From CAMAXB01 sp964476565 (GTDB lineage Bacteria > Verrucomicrobiota > Verrucomicrobiia > Opitutales > Opitutaceae): a stretch of DNA of 64,000 nt. The position numbers were made by a program, and so were the translations under genes. The notes under the pieces are model-generated. The model ran no database searches and had not been told where the DNA came from. It saw only the letters and a list, made by a program, of their open reading frames with translations. The DNA lies in the NCBI GenBank assembly GCA_964476565.1, contig CAYZBG010000006.1, positions 1 through 64,000 on the forward strand, given 5' to 3'. Of this stretch, positions 16,738 to 25,014 are shown one piece after another (position 1 is the stretch's first letter; every line of letters starts with the position of its first letter).

Positions 16738-17930
16738 CGTTTTCGGGCCAGGAAGAGGAACGCACCCAGTTTCGAGGCGGTGAGCACGTCCGGGGTGCCG
16801 TCACCGTTCACATCGGCCACCGTGAGCTGGGTGCCCAGCCCAGAGGCGTCGTCGATCAGGATCGGAGTGTAGGACGCACCTTGGACCGGATCGCGTTGGA
16901 GTCGGAACCAGTAGTTGACCGGTGCCGCCATCGGTTCCACGTCCCCCGTCGGTCCGTGGGCCCAACGGCGTTTGCCCGTGACGATGTCGTTGAGGCCGTC
17001 GCCATCGAGATCGGCAAGCGCCAGCGCGTGCGGTTGGGAAAAGGCCACGCCAAACCTCGGCTCCTCCGTGCGGTCGCCCATGATGCGATGTTCCCGGAAG
17101 GTAATGCCCCCGTCGTCCGCTTTCACATTCTCGAACCAAGAGAGGCCCCACCGATGGGCATCGAGCGCCGTGATGATGTCGTTGCGTCCGTCACCGTTCA
17201 CGTCGTCAACGAGGATGTGCGCACCGCCGCGTGCTCCGAATCGGAACCGGTGGGCGGTCCACGGCTGGGTGCGATCGGCGGGTTGCTCCCACCAGCCGTC
17301 GTTCAACACCAGGTCGGGCCGTCCGTCGCCGTTCACATCACCGAGGCCGCTGCCGTGATAGTACTCCGCCCACGTCGCGACCTCCGTCACGCCTTGAAAC
17401 GTCCACGGTTTCGTGGGGTCGGCGGGGTCCGGACGCCACCAGCCCCAGCGTCCCTCCCAATGCGAAAGGAGCCCCACTTCGCCGTCGCCGTAGGGTTTCA
17501 CCAACTCAGGCGATTCGCCGTAGACGCGGTGGGTGACAAAGTGCTTCTTCCAGAGTCCTCCGTCTCCGCGCGGGTTCTCATACCAAAAGGCTTCGTGGTG
17601 TTTCACCCGGCCGCACACCAGGATATCAGGCCAGCCGTCGCGGTTGAAATCATGCACGAAGGAAAAGAGGCTGTCGGTCGGGTGCTTCTCCAGTTCCTGC
17701 GGCACCATGGGATAGAACTCGTGCCGGCGGACAAAGCCCGGGCCTTCATACCAGTAAGGCCCGCAGACGATATCCATGTGGCCATCGCGGTTGAAATCAC
17801 CGGCGGAGATGCCGTCGGCGAGGTACTGGTCGTTGAGCACGACCTTCTCGAACTGCAGCGGGGCGGAGGCGGACAGGATGGAGGCGCCCAGCAAGGCGCC
17901 GGGCAGGGCGAAGAAGCGGAGCGGGGTCAT
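16734..17930 (-). CDS. Secreted FG-GAP/VCBS repeat protein
   Basis: 398 residues from ATG 17930, which gives the signal peptide 'FFALPGALLGASILSASA'; a longer frame to 17975 would bury it. The mature part is a series of about seven repeats with the calcium-binding pattern D-x-N-x-D-G ('GDFNRDGHMDIVCG', 'HDFNRDGWPDILVCG', 'GDVNGDGRPDLVL', 'DDVNGDGRNDIIT', 'ADLDGDGLNDIVTG', 'ADVNGDGTPDVLT'), which fold as a beta-propeller. Function unknown; such proteins bind glycans or other proteins outside the cell. Convergent with the cytochrome c gene, their ends overlapping by four bases. Confidence 0.85.
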   Translation of the reverse strand: MTPLRFFALPGALLGASILSASAPLQFEKVVLNDQYLADGISAGDFNRDGHMDIVCGPYWYEGPGFVRRHEFYPMVPQELEKHPTDSLFSFVHDFNRDGWPDILVCGRVKHHEAFWYENPRGDGGLWKKHFVTHRVYGESPELVKPYGDGEVGLLSHWEGRWGWWRPDPADPTKPWTFQGVTEVATWAEYYHGSGLGDVNGDGRPDLVLNDGWWEQPADRTQPWTAHRFRFGARGGAHILVDDVNGDGRNDIITALDAHRWGLSWFENVKADDGGITFREHRIMGDRTEEPRFGVAFSQPHALALADLDGDGLNDIVTGKRRWAHGPTGDVEPMAAPVNYWFRLQRDPVQGASYTPILIDDASGLGTQLTVADVNGDGTPDVLTASKLGAFLFLARKR

Positions 17931-17995
17931 GGGCGGGGTACCCCGAAGCCAACGCCGCAGGCGCCGGTCTGGCAAGTGTGGCGCCGCCCGGCCCG

Positions 17996-18976
17996 TCAGA
18001 TAACGAGCGACGCCCCGGGAGCGAGCGTACGAAACGTCTCCTCAGACCGGCCGGTGGCGCGCAGCGCCGCCTGCAGCGCCTGCAACGGTTCGTCGCGGGC
18101 CTCGTCGGTGAGCGGGAAGGTGCCCCAGTGCATGCCGAGGCTGAGGCGGGCGCCGAGATCGTCGTGCAGGCGGAGGGCCTCCGCCGGGTTGCAGTGCTGG
18201 GCCGCCATGAACCACCGCGGCTCGTAGGCGCCGATGGGCAGCAGGGCAAGATCGGGCGGACCACACCGCTGCCGGATCTCGGCGAACATGACGTCGTCGT
18301 GGCCGGTGTCGCCGGCGAAGAGCACGTGCCGGCTGCCGCTGCGGACGGAGAATCCGCCCCAGAGGCGCCGGTTGCGCAGCCCGTGAAGGCGGTTGCTCCA
18401 GTGGCGGGCCGGGGTCAGGCGGATGGTCCAGGCGTCGCCATCGATCGAATACGAGTCCCACCAGTCGAGCTCCTTGATCCGGTTCGTGGCGAATCCGGTG
18501 CGCCGGCCGAGGCGGGCGTGGCCGAGGGGCGCGACGAGCACGGCGTCCGGATGGCGTGCGGCGAGGATGCGCAACGTTGGCAGATCGCAGTGATCGTAGT
18601 GGTCGTGACTGAGCAAAATGGCGCGCAGGGCGGGCAAGTCCTCGAGGCGGACTCCCGGAGCGTGCACACGGCGCGGCCCGAACCAGCCAAACGGGCCGGC
18701 CCGTTCCGCCCACACAGGATCGAAGAGCACGGCACCCGCCCGCGTCTGGAGCAGGAAGGTGGCGTGATTGACCCACGTGACGACCGCGCCGTCGCCGCTG
18801 GGCGTGGCCGGCGGAGGTTGCGGCACGACGTCCACCCGGGCGGGCCAGGAGGCGGGCCGGGTGGTGAGTTTCCAGCGCAGGACCTCCAACCAGGAGCGGT
18901 TGACGTGGTACCGTGGATTGAAGAACCGCCGTCCGTCGCAGTGATCCGAGACCGGAAAGCGGGGGGCGGAACCCAT
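17996..18976 (-). CDS. MBL-fold hydrolase, NAPE-PLD/UlaG-like
   Basis: 326 residues with the metal site 'SHDHYDHCDL' (H124, H126, D128, H129) and later conserved histidines in 'PARHWSNR', 'FAGDTGHDD' and 'LGMHWGTFPL'. The N-terminal 'RFFNPRYH' and 'WVNHATFLLQ' are typical of the N-acyl-phosphatidylethanolamine phospholipase D-like branch of the beta-lactamase fold. Bacterial members are metal-dependent hydrolases, some phosphodiesterases; the substrate here is not known. ATG at 18976, 24 bases beyond the end of purB on the same strand. Confidence 0.85.
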   Translation of the reverse strand: MGSAPRFPVSDHCDGRRFFNPRYHVNRSWLEVLRWKLTTRPASWPARVDVVPQPPPATPSGDGAVVTWVNHATFLLQTRAGAVLFDPVWAERAGPFGWFGPRRVHAPGVRLEDLPALRAILLSHDHYDHCDLPTLRILAARHPDAVLVAPLGHARLGRRTGFATNRIKELDWWDSYSIDGDAWTIRLTPARHWSNRLHGLRNRRLWGGFSVRSGSRHVLFAGDTGHDDVMFAEIRQRCGPPDLALLPIGAYEPRWFMAAQHCNPAEALRLHDDLGARLSLGMHWGTFPLTDEARDEPLQALQAALRATGRSEETFRTLAPGASLVI

Positions 18977-19000
18977 GGCGTACGCAGGCCGGATCCGCGC

Positions 19001-20422
19001 TTACAGCAGCTTGCCCGGCTCGTAGGCGGCGGCGCCGGGCACCTTGCGGGCGAGCGGAGCCACCGTGCGGACAAAAGTGTCGACCTGCTGCGGGGCGGCG
19101 CCGACGAAGCGCTTGGCGTCGGCGAGGATGGCATGCAGACGGGCGGCCGTGAGGCCGAGGCGGGCATCGCCGGCGAGCCGGTTAACGAGGTCGGGATCGG
19201 CGCCGTCGCGAATCGCCGCGGCGGCGGCGAGGGCATGCTCCTTGATGGCGGCGTGCGCGGTTTCGCGGCCGGCACCGGACTTGACCGCCTCCATCAGGAT
19301 CGTCGTGGTCGCGAGGAAGGGCAGGTTGCGCGCGTTCTCGGCGGCAATGACGGCGGTGAAGACATTCATCTGCCGCAGCACGGTCAGGAACGTTTCGAGC
19401 AGGCCGTCGATGGCGTAGAAGGCGTCCGGCAGCGCGACCCGGCGGACGACGGAGCAGGAGACGTCGCCTTCGTTCCACTGGTGGCCGGCGAGCGCGCCAG
19501 TCATGGTGACGTAACCCGAAAGGATGGTGGAGAAGCCGCAGATCCGCTCGCAATTGCGGGCATTGACCTTGTGCGGCATGGCCGACGAACCGACCTGACC
19601 CTTCTGAAAGCCTTCGGTGAGCAGACCCTGTCCGGCCATGAGCCGGAGGGTGGTGGCAAAACTCGCGGCGGCGGCGCCGACCTGATGCAGCGCGCTAACG
19701 GCTTCGAAGTCGAGGGAGCGCGGATAGACCTGGCCAACGGCGAAGAACGATACGTTGAAGCCGAGATGCTTGAGGATGCGGGCTTCGAGGCGGGCCACCT
19801 TCGCCGCGTTCCCGCCCAGCAAGGTGAGCTGGTCCAACTGCGTCCCGACTGCGCCCTTCAGCCCGCGCACGGGATAGCGCGTGAAGAGTTCGTCGAGCCG
19901 GGTGTAGGCGGCGAGCAGCTCCTGGCCGAACATGGCCAGCCGTTTGCCAAGCGTGGTGGGCTGCGCCGGCACATTGTGGGTGCGGCCGGTGAGCAGCAGA
20001 TTGCGGTGGGCGCGGGCCTGCTTCGCGAGGGCGAGCAGGGCGGCGGCGGTCTTCATCCGGACGACGCCGAGCGAGCGATGGATCTGGAGCTGCTCAACGT
20101 TCTCCGTCAGGTCGCGGCTGGTGAGGCCGAGGTGGATGGACTCGCGTCCGGCGAGGGCGTTGAACTCCTCGATGCGTGCCTTCACGTCGTGCAACGTCAC
20201 GCGTTCGCGCGCGTCAATGCTGGCGAGGTCGATCCGGGCCTTGACCTTCTCGTAGTCGGCGATGGCAGCGGCGGGAATGGCCACGCCGAGGTCGCGTTGG
20301 GCCTTCATCACGGCGATCCAATAATCGCGCTCCAAGGCAATGCGGCCGGCAGGCGACCAGATCTCCTTGATCAACGGGGAAGCGTAGCGTTCAGCGAGGA
20401 CGTTCGGGACGGCGGAGGACAT
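19001..20422 (-). CDS. purB: Adenylosuccinate lyase
   Basis: 473 residues. Signature 'GSSAMPHKVN' at 278-287 holds the flexible-loop catalytic serine. 'TSRDLTEN' (101-108) and 'GRTHNVPAQPTT' (with the catalytic H149) are the other fumarase/aspartase superfamily regions. The enzyme removes fumarate from SAICAR and from adenylosuccinate in purine synthesis. Length fits the family. ATG 20422. Followed by the MBL hydrolase on the same strand and preceded by holA, a housekeeping neighbourhood. Confidence 0.95.
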   Translation of the reverse strand: MSSAVPNVLAERYASPLIKEIWSPAGRIALERDYWIAVMKAQRDLGVAIPAAAIADYEKVKARIDLASIDARERVTLHDVKARIEEFNALAGRESIHLGLTSRDLTENVEQLQIHRSLGVVRMKTAAALLALAKQARAHRNLLLTGRTHNVPAQPTTLGKRLAMFGQELLAAYTRLDELFTRYPVRGLKGAVGTQLDQLTLLGGNAAKVARLEARILKHLGFNVSFFAVGQVYPRSLDFEAVSALHQVGAAAASFATTLRLMAGQGLLTEGFQKGQVGSSAMPHKVNARNCERICGFSTILSGYVTMTGALAGHQWNEGDVSCSVVRRVALPDAFYAIDGLLETFLTVLRQMNVFTAVIAAENARNLPFLATTTILMEAVKSGAGRETAHAAIKEHALAAAAAIRDGADPDLVNRLAGDARLGLTAARLHAILADAKRFVGAAPQQVDTFVRTVAPLARKVPGAAAYEPGKLL

Positions 20423-20530
20423 CGAATCCGGACGATGAAGGGGAGGGTCGGGGGGCGTCCAACGAAAAGCCGTCGCGCCTTCACCCGAGCAGGCAGGCCG
20501 CCGAGGTGCGCAATGCGAACAGGTTCCGGA

Positions 20531-21628
20531 TCAGGCGGCGAGACAGCGCACAGCCATTTCGCGCAGCACTTCTTCCTGCTCGTTCGGGCGTTGCACGATG
20601 CCTTCGAAGGCGGCGATGAACTCCTGCTGGTTGTCGATCAGGCGCCGCAGCGACGGCAGACGCGCGCCCCCGGCGAGCTTGCCCACGTACCAGGCGTTCT
20701 GGGTGAAGAGGTTGAACGAGCTCTTCTCGGTCGCGCCAACAAAGTGGCGGCCGTAGGCGGCCTGGGCCTTGGGCAGGCCGTCGAGGCCGCGCGGACCGAG
20801 ACGGACCTCGCCGGCGTCGAGCAGCGCGCGCACCTGGAGCAGGATACGGTTGCGATTTTGCAACGCGCTGATGATCGGCCGGGCGTCGCCACCGGCAAAG
20901 AAATGGCGATGGAGGGCGGCGAGTGTCCACGGGAGGTCGCCGCTGAAGAAGGCCTCGGCTGCCTCGAAGAAATCGCCCTCGGCCACGTTGGGCGTGAGCT
21001 CGGCGACGAGCGCCTCCTCGATGCGGGCGCCGGCGTCGGCGTAGGTCGCGAGCTTGTTCACCTCCTCGATCAGCAACCGCGTGTTGGGTCCGACCTTCGC
21101 GAGGAGCAGGGCGAGCGCATCGGCCGACAGGGTAACGCCGAGCGCCTTCGCCTCGGTGAGCACGACGCCCGAGAGCGCCTCCGCGGCGTTGTCGCCGTCG
21201 CCGCCGGCGAGGGCGAAGTCGGCCTGCTTTTCGCACCATTTCGGGAAGGCGCGCCGGCGGTCCACGGGCGAGGCGGTGATCAGCACCGCGACCTCCGCGG
21301 GATTGAGCGAGGCGAGCAGCTCCTGCAAATCCTCGACGAGTTTCAACGTGCTCTCGGCCCGGCCGGTCACGCTGTCGGCGAGGAAGTTGACGTCCTTGAG
21401 CCAGACCGCGCGGCGGCCGCCGAACATCGACACGGTCTGCACGCTCTCGCGGAACCGGTTGATCGCCTGCTCGACCTCGCCGACGTTGCCCGCAAAGCCG
21501 CTGATCACCTCGCGCGAGAACTCGTCGGGGACCTCGGCGGACAACGCCGCCCAACGATCCTTGCCGAGGCGTCCGACGAGGAAGTCGTCGGCACCGCAGA
21601 TGAAGGTGAAGGGCTTGGGCTCGGGCAT
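20531..21628 (-). CDS. holA: DNA polymerase III subunit delta
   Basis: 365 residues from ATG 21628, where 'PKPFTFICGADDFLVGR' begins the AAA+-like fold; a longer frame to 21772 adds an unlikely stretch. Features of HolA are 'VWLKDVNFL' with following 'LLASLNPAEVAVLITASPVD', the helical region 'LLLAKVGPNTRLLIEEVNKLATYA' (seen in pieces) and the C-terminal collar 'LQNRNRILLQVRALL'. Delta opens the beta sliding clamp in the clamp loader. No Walker A lysine is expected in delta and none is seen. Confidence 0.88.
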   Translation of the reverse strand: MPEPKPFTFICGADDFLVGRLGKDRWAALSAEVPDEFSREVISGFAGNVGEVEQAINRFRESVQTVSMFGGRRAVWLKDVNFLADSVTGRAESTLKLVEDLQELLASLNPAEVAVLITASPVDRRRAFPKWCEKQADFALAGGDGDNAAEALSGVVLTEAKALGVTLSADALALLLAKVGPNTRLLIEEVNKLATYADAGARIEEALVAELTPNVAEGDFFEAAEAFFSGDLPWTLAALHRHFFAGGDARPIISALQNRNRILLQVRALLDAGEVRLGPRGLDGLPKAQAAYGRHFVGATEKSSFNLFTQNAWYVGKLAGGARLPSLRRLIDNQQEFIAAFEGIVQRPNEQEEVLREMAVRCLAA

Positions 21629-21827
21629 GGGGAGGTTCTTGGCGGGTGCGGCCCCGGATGAACACAAAAAATTCCGGCCTCCGCGCATGTTCGGTCCGCC
21701 TTTTTTACGGAACCTTTCTGGGCCGGGTGCACTCCTTGGTGCGGCGCCGCCTGCATCGGGCAAAAACCCCAACGCGCCGGAGTTGCGCTTTCGGTGCAGC
21801 TCCTACGTTATCCCACCCGTCTTGCCT

Positions 21828-22721
21828 GTGACCCTTCGCCACCTCCTGATCGCGTTCCTCCTTGCCGCCGCCTGCGCCCGTGCGGCGACGGCGCCCGACA
21901 AACCGGCCCAGCCGGACGACGATCTGCGCCTGCCCGGGATCTTCCAGAGCCTGCTGCCGTTCACCGAAGGGAAGTACGCGCTCAAGCTCACGCTGCGCCC
22001 CAACTTCGGCGACCTGACCAAGCGCGACTACCTGCGCGCGCCAATCGGCCTGCGCTACGGTTTGAGCGAGCGGTGGGAAATCAGCGGCGAGGCGCAGACC
22101 TATTTTGCCCACGGGTTGAAGGACCGGTCGTTCTTCGATGACTCCGGCGTGGCCGGAATGCGCTTCACCAGCAAGTACCACCTGGCGCGCCCGCTCTTCG
22201 GTCACTGGGATACGGCCACGGGCATCGAGTACCTGCGCCCGCTCAACAATCCGCCGCCGGAGATCACCGACGGGCTGCAGCATGTCGTGCCCTTCGTCAC
22301 CTTTGCGCGTCCGATCGCGGGCTATCCGGGTGCCCGCTTCTTCTGGGGCCTCGCGGCGGACCTGATCAATCCGACCCACATCCGCGGCGACATGGTGCGC
22401 AACGAGCTCAACGACGACACGCTCACTTTCACCACGGGTGTGGTCTGGCAGCGTTTTCCGTTCACCTACACGTTTGAGACCGCGTTCTCCACCACGCGGG
22501 CATTTGGCGACATTGACGAAGAGTTGATCACGGTGCGACCGGGCGTGGTCTGGCGCGTGCCGCAGAAATACACGTTCGATTCGAAGGCCGAGTGGTTCCT
22601 CGGTCTCGGCCTGCGCGGGGAACATGGACCGGAGGGCACGGATTTCGGGGTCTCGGCCCGCGTGAAGGTCAGTTTCGATTTCAAACGTTGGCTGCGCGAG
22701 CGGCGCGAAGCACGGCGCTGA
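21828..22721 (+). CDS. Predicted outer-membrane beta-barrel protein
   Basis: 297 residues from GTG 21828, which places 'LRHLLIAFLLAAACARA' as a signal peptide; a TTG at 21822 is possible. The mature part alternates polar and hydrophobic residues in many strands ('YALKLTLRPNFGDL', 'GLRYGLSERWEISGEAQTYF', 'TFTTGVVWQRFPFTYTFETAF') and ends 'GVSARVKVSFDFKRW', as barrels do. No specific family recognised. It precedes the small membrane/12-TM gene pair by 45 bases and may belong to the same transcription unit. Confidence 0.6.
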   Translation: MTLRHLLIAFLLAAACARAATAPDKPAQPDDDLRLPGIFQSLLPFTEGKYALKLTLRPNFGDLTKRDYLRAPIGLRYGLSERWEISGEAQTYFAHGLKDRSFFDDSGVAGMRFTSKYHLARPLFGHWDTATGIEYLRPLNNPPPEITDGLQHVVPFVTFARPIAGYPGARFFWGLAADLINPTHIRGDMVRNELNDDTLTFTTGVVWQRFPFTYTFETAFSTTRAFGDIDEELITVRPGVVWRVPQKYTFDSKAEWFLGLGLRGEHGPEGTDFGVSARVKVSFDFKRWLRERREARR

Positions 22722-22766
22722 GCGTGCTCTGCGTGTTGGCTTGCGCAGGGCCGGTTCCGTCCAACC

Positions 22767-23186
22767 ATGGCGGCCCTCATGACGCACGCCGCGCTCCCGA
22801 CCTATGCCCGCTGGCTGGTGCTTGCCACCGGCGCGGGTGATGTCGCCGCGGGACTCGCCCTCGTCGCAGTTCCCGGCGCAGTGCTGCCGCTGGTGGGCCT
22901 GGTGGTGCCGGAGGGTGATGGCGCCGTCTACCTGCGCTGGGTGGGGCTCTACGCGGCGGCCTTGGGCGCAGCGTACCTCCTGGGCGGACAGACTCGCGCG
23001 CCCGGCGCGTTGCGCGCGGTGTTGTCGCTCACGCTGCCTTTCCGTGTTGGTACAGGCGTCTTTGTGTCGCTGGCAGTCGGGCGCGGCGCGCTTGCGGCGC
23101 CCTGGCTGTTCGTGGCGGCGATCAATCTTGGGTTGGTGGCGGCTCAGAGCTGGTTGCTGGCAAAGGGGGTGGACCGTGCGGACTGA
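22767..23186 (+). CDS. Four-TM membrane protein, paralogue A
   Basis: 139 residues with about four hydrophobic segments. It is clearly related to the product of 28948-29355: both share 'TGLALVAxPxxVL'-like, 'LRWVG', 'RAVLxLTL' and 'NLGLVAAQSWLLAKGV/DLGLAALQGWWLVKGV' blocks in the same order. Each paralogue sits directly before a related 12-TM protein, so the pair was duplicated as a unit. Family unknown; size and topology recall DoxX-like proteins but the motifs are not the same. ATG 22767 or ATG 22779. Confidence 0.65.
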   Translation: MAALMTHAALPTYARWLVLATGAGDVAAGLALVAVPGAVLPLVGLVVPEGDGAVYLRWVGLYAAALGAAYLLGGQTRAPGALRAVLSLTLPFRVGTGVFVSLAVGRGALAAPWLFVAAINLGLVAAQSWLLAKGVDRAD

Positions 23187-24264
23187 CGCCACCGAGTTTG
23201 AGCGGGACCGGGGCGTGCTGCCGGTGGCGGTGGCCGTCATCGCCGCGAGCTACGCCTACTACCTGATTTTCGCGGAGACCGCGTTCCTTCGCCTGGCGGA
23301 GTCGGTCGGCCTCGAGGCGCGGCAGATCAACTTCCTCCGCACGGTGCTCGGGGTCGGCGGAATGGCCGGCGGTTTGCTGGGCGGCTGGCGGTTCAAGCTG
23401 GTGCACTACTCCCGCATCGTCTCCTGGGCGATGCGCGCGTGCGCCATGATGGCCGTCCTGACGCTCGTGGTCACCCGCTGGGAAGTCCTGCTCCTCGTTG
23501 CGGGCGGCATCGGCCTGACGCTCGGTTGGTTGCTTGTGGCGCTCGTGGCCGGATTGCGCGGGTCGGTGGGCACGCCGCGGCTCGGTCTGTGTGTCGGACT
23601 CGGGCTGGGGCTGGCTCAGGCGATTTTCAGCCTGCCGTGGGTCGCAGCGGCGTCGCCCACCATGCAGGTGGTGGTTGTCACCGTGCTCGTCGGCCTCGCG
23701 GCCGTGGCCACGCCGTGGCTCACCCCGCAGGAGCCGTCGCTGTCGTGGACCTTTGATTACCGGATCGACGGCATGGCGGCGTGGATGGCACTGTTTGTCG
23801 CCCTCATCTGGACCGATGCGGCAACCGTGACCCTGCTGCCGTCACCGTCACCCGCCGGCGGCCTTTTGGCGGCGGCCGTGGCGCTGGCGGCCTCGGTCGC
23901 GGCGGGCCTTGCGCTTGACCGCAATATCCGCGCGTCCGTCGTGCTGGCATCGCTCGTCTTGCTGCTCATCGGCGGCGGGTGGGTGGCGCAGGGTGGGGCG
24001 GGTGGCTGGCTTGCCCTGCTTCCCAATGCGGCGGGCGGAGGCGTGGTGGCGACCGCCCTCTTTTATCTCGCGGCCCGAGGCGGCCGGCCCCTGCAAACCG
24101 GGTTGCTCTTCGGCCTCAGCCTCTGGGCAGGTTCGGCGCTCGGCGTCGGCATGGCGCGGGAGCTCGGGACAATGTCGATCACCTTCCTCGCCGGTGCGAC
24201 CGTAGTGGTGCTGGGCGCGCTGGGCTGGCGCGAGAAGCTGCGACGCGACGAACCCGCGTCCTGA
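23176..24264 (+). CDS. 12-TM MFS-like membrane protein, paralogue A
   Basis: 362 residues from GTG 23176, overlapping the previous gene by 11 bases. About 11-12 hydrophobic segments with small-residue-rich helices as in the major facilitator fold. It aligns along its length with residues 15-365 of the cytochrome-fused protein at 29348 ('ASYAYYLIFAETAFLRLAE' vs 'ATYFYFLIFAEFALLELAR'; 'GSALGVGMARELG' vs 'GSALGIGMAQDLQ'), but has no cytochrome domain. Possibly a partner or transporter of the same redox module. The substrate is unknown. Confidence 0.65.
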   Translation: MRTDATEFERDRGVLPVAVAVIAASYAYYLIFAETAFLRLAESVGLEARQINFLRTVLGVGGMAGGLLGGWRFKLVHYSRIVSWAMRACAMMAVLTLVVTRWEVLLLVAGGIGLTLGWLLVALVAGLRGSVGTPRLGLCVGLGLGLAQAIFSLPWVAAASPTMQVVVVTVLVGLAAVATPWLTPQEPSLSWTFDYRIDGMAAWMALFVALIWTDAATVTLLPSPSPAGGLLAAAVALAASVAAGLALDRNIRASVVLASLVLLLIGGGWVAQGGAGGWLALLPNAAGGGVVATALFYLAARGGRPLQTGLLFGLSLWAGSALGVGMARELGTMSITFLAGATVVVLGALGWREKLRRDEPAS

Positions 24265-24277
24265 GGCGGCTCCCGCC

Positions 24278-24305
24278 CCGAAGATGAATGCGAATTCATC
24301 TTCGG
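24278..24305 (+). promoter_or_regulatory. Perfect 12-bp inverted repeat with GCGA loop
   Basis: Arms CCGAAGATGAAT (24278-24289) and ATTCATCTTCGG (24294-24305) are perfectly complementary around GCGA. The right arm is the first of the direct repeats described next and the left arm is the same unit inverted. No T-run follows, so a regulator site is more likely than a terminator. Confidence 0.55.
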
Positions 24306-24327
24306 TTCATGGGGCGTTCATCTTCCT
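24295..24327 (+). promoter_or_regulatory. Three 11-bp tandem repeats, predicted OmpR/PhoB-type operator
   Basis: TTCATCTTCGG (24295), TTCATGGGGCG (24306) and TTCATCTTCCT (24317) start exactly 11 bases apart. Direct repeats at one helical turn are the known geometry of PhoB/OmpR-family binding sites. They lie just before the YceI gene that opens the operon ending in an OmpR-type regulator and its kinase, so autoregulation is likely. A weak -10 candidate TAGGGT (24332-24337) would put the transcript start next to the ATG at 24345. Confidence 0.6.
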
Positions 24328-24344
24328 CCCGTAGGGTGGGGAGG

Positions 24345-24902
24345 ATGAAAGCGTTGCTCGCAATCCTGGGCGGTCTGGCCGTCCTCACCCCCGGCCTGGC
24401 CGCCGAACGCACCCTCGCGGTGGACAAGGCCCATTCCCGCGTCGAGGTCGCCGTCAAGGCGACCGTCGATTCGTTCGTTGCCACCCTCTCCGATTTCAAT
24501 GCCGCGGTGGCGGTCGATCCCGAAGCCGGACGTATCACCTCGGCCGTGTTCAGCTTCCGGTTTGCCGATGTGCTCACCGGCAAGAAGGACCGTGACCACG
24601 AAATGCTCGTCTGGGAGGACGCGGAGCATTTTCCGGACGGACGCTTCGAACTGACCGCGTTGGACCCCGCTCCTGCCGGGGGGTATGTGGCGCGCGGCCG
24701 GCTGCGCCTCCATGGCATCGACCAACGGCTCGAGTTTCCCGTGACGGTCACGAGCGACGGGCTCCGCTACTCCATCGACGGTAGTGTGAAATTGGATACT
24801 CGGGACTTCGGTCTCGAGGTCATCCGCAAGCTGCTCGTGCTGAAGGTCGACCCGCAGGTGCAGGTTCGCTTCCACCTCCAGGGCTCCCTGGCCAACCTCT
24901 GA
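24345..24902 (+). CDS. YceI-family isoprenoid-binding lipocalin
   Basis: 185 residues from ATG 24345, with signal peptide 'ALLAILGGLAVLTPGLAA'. The mature chain has the YceI pattern: 'VDKAHSRVEVAVKATV', 'FSFRFADVLTG', 'DHEMLVWEDAEHFP', 'GRLRLHGIDQRLEFPVTV', 'DTRDFGL'. YceI proteins fold as an eight-stranded barrel whose pocket binds long isoprenoids, including ubiquinone-8 in E. coli. Here it heads an operon with a polyprenyl synthase and an oxidase-like complex, which fits handling of a quinone or other polyprenyl lipid in the periplasm. GGGGAGG touches the start codon. Confidence 0.9.
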   Translation: MKALLAILGGLAVLTPGLAAERTLAVDKAHSRVEVAVKATVDSFVATLSDFNAAVAVDPEAGRITSAVFSFRFADVLTGKKDRDHEMLVWEDAEHFPDGRFELTALDPAPAGGYVARGRLRLHGIDQRLEFPVTVTSDGLRYSIDGSVKLDTRDFGLEVIRKLLVLKVDPQVQVRFHLQGSLANL

Positions 24903-25014
24903 CCCGCTTTCCCATGGTCGCCTCGCTCTCCACCCTCCATGGCGTCGACCCTCTGGTCGCGCCCTGATCTCCTTCTGCCCCGCCAACCCGGCCACGGAGG
25001 CGCACCTGCGCGCC

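Noticed and set aside
17978..21661. Open plus-strand frame of 1227 codons opposite the MBL hydrolase, purB and holA
   Set aside because: It lies antisense to three well-supported genes whose GC-rich codons remove stops from the opposite frame. The translation is low-complexity, without family motifs or a plausible start.
24278..24305. Terminator of the 12-TM gene ending at 24264
   Set aside because: The stem is perfect, but no T-tract follows and its right arm is part of the 11-bp repeat series, so a regulator site explains more.
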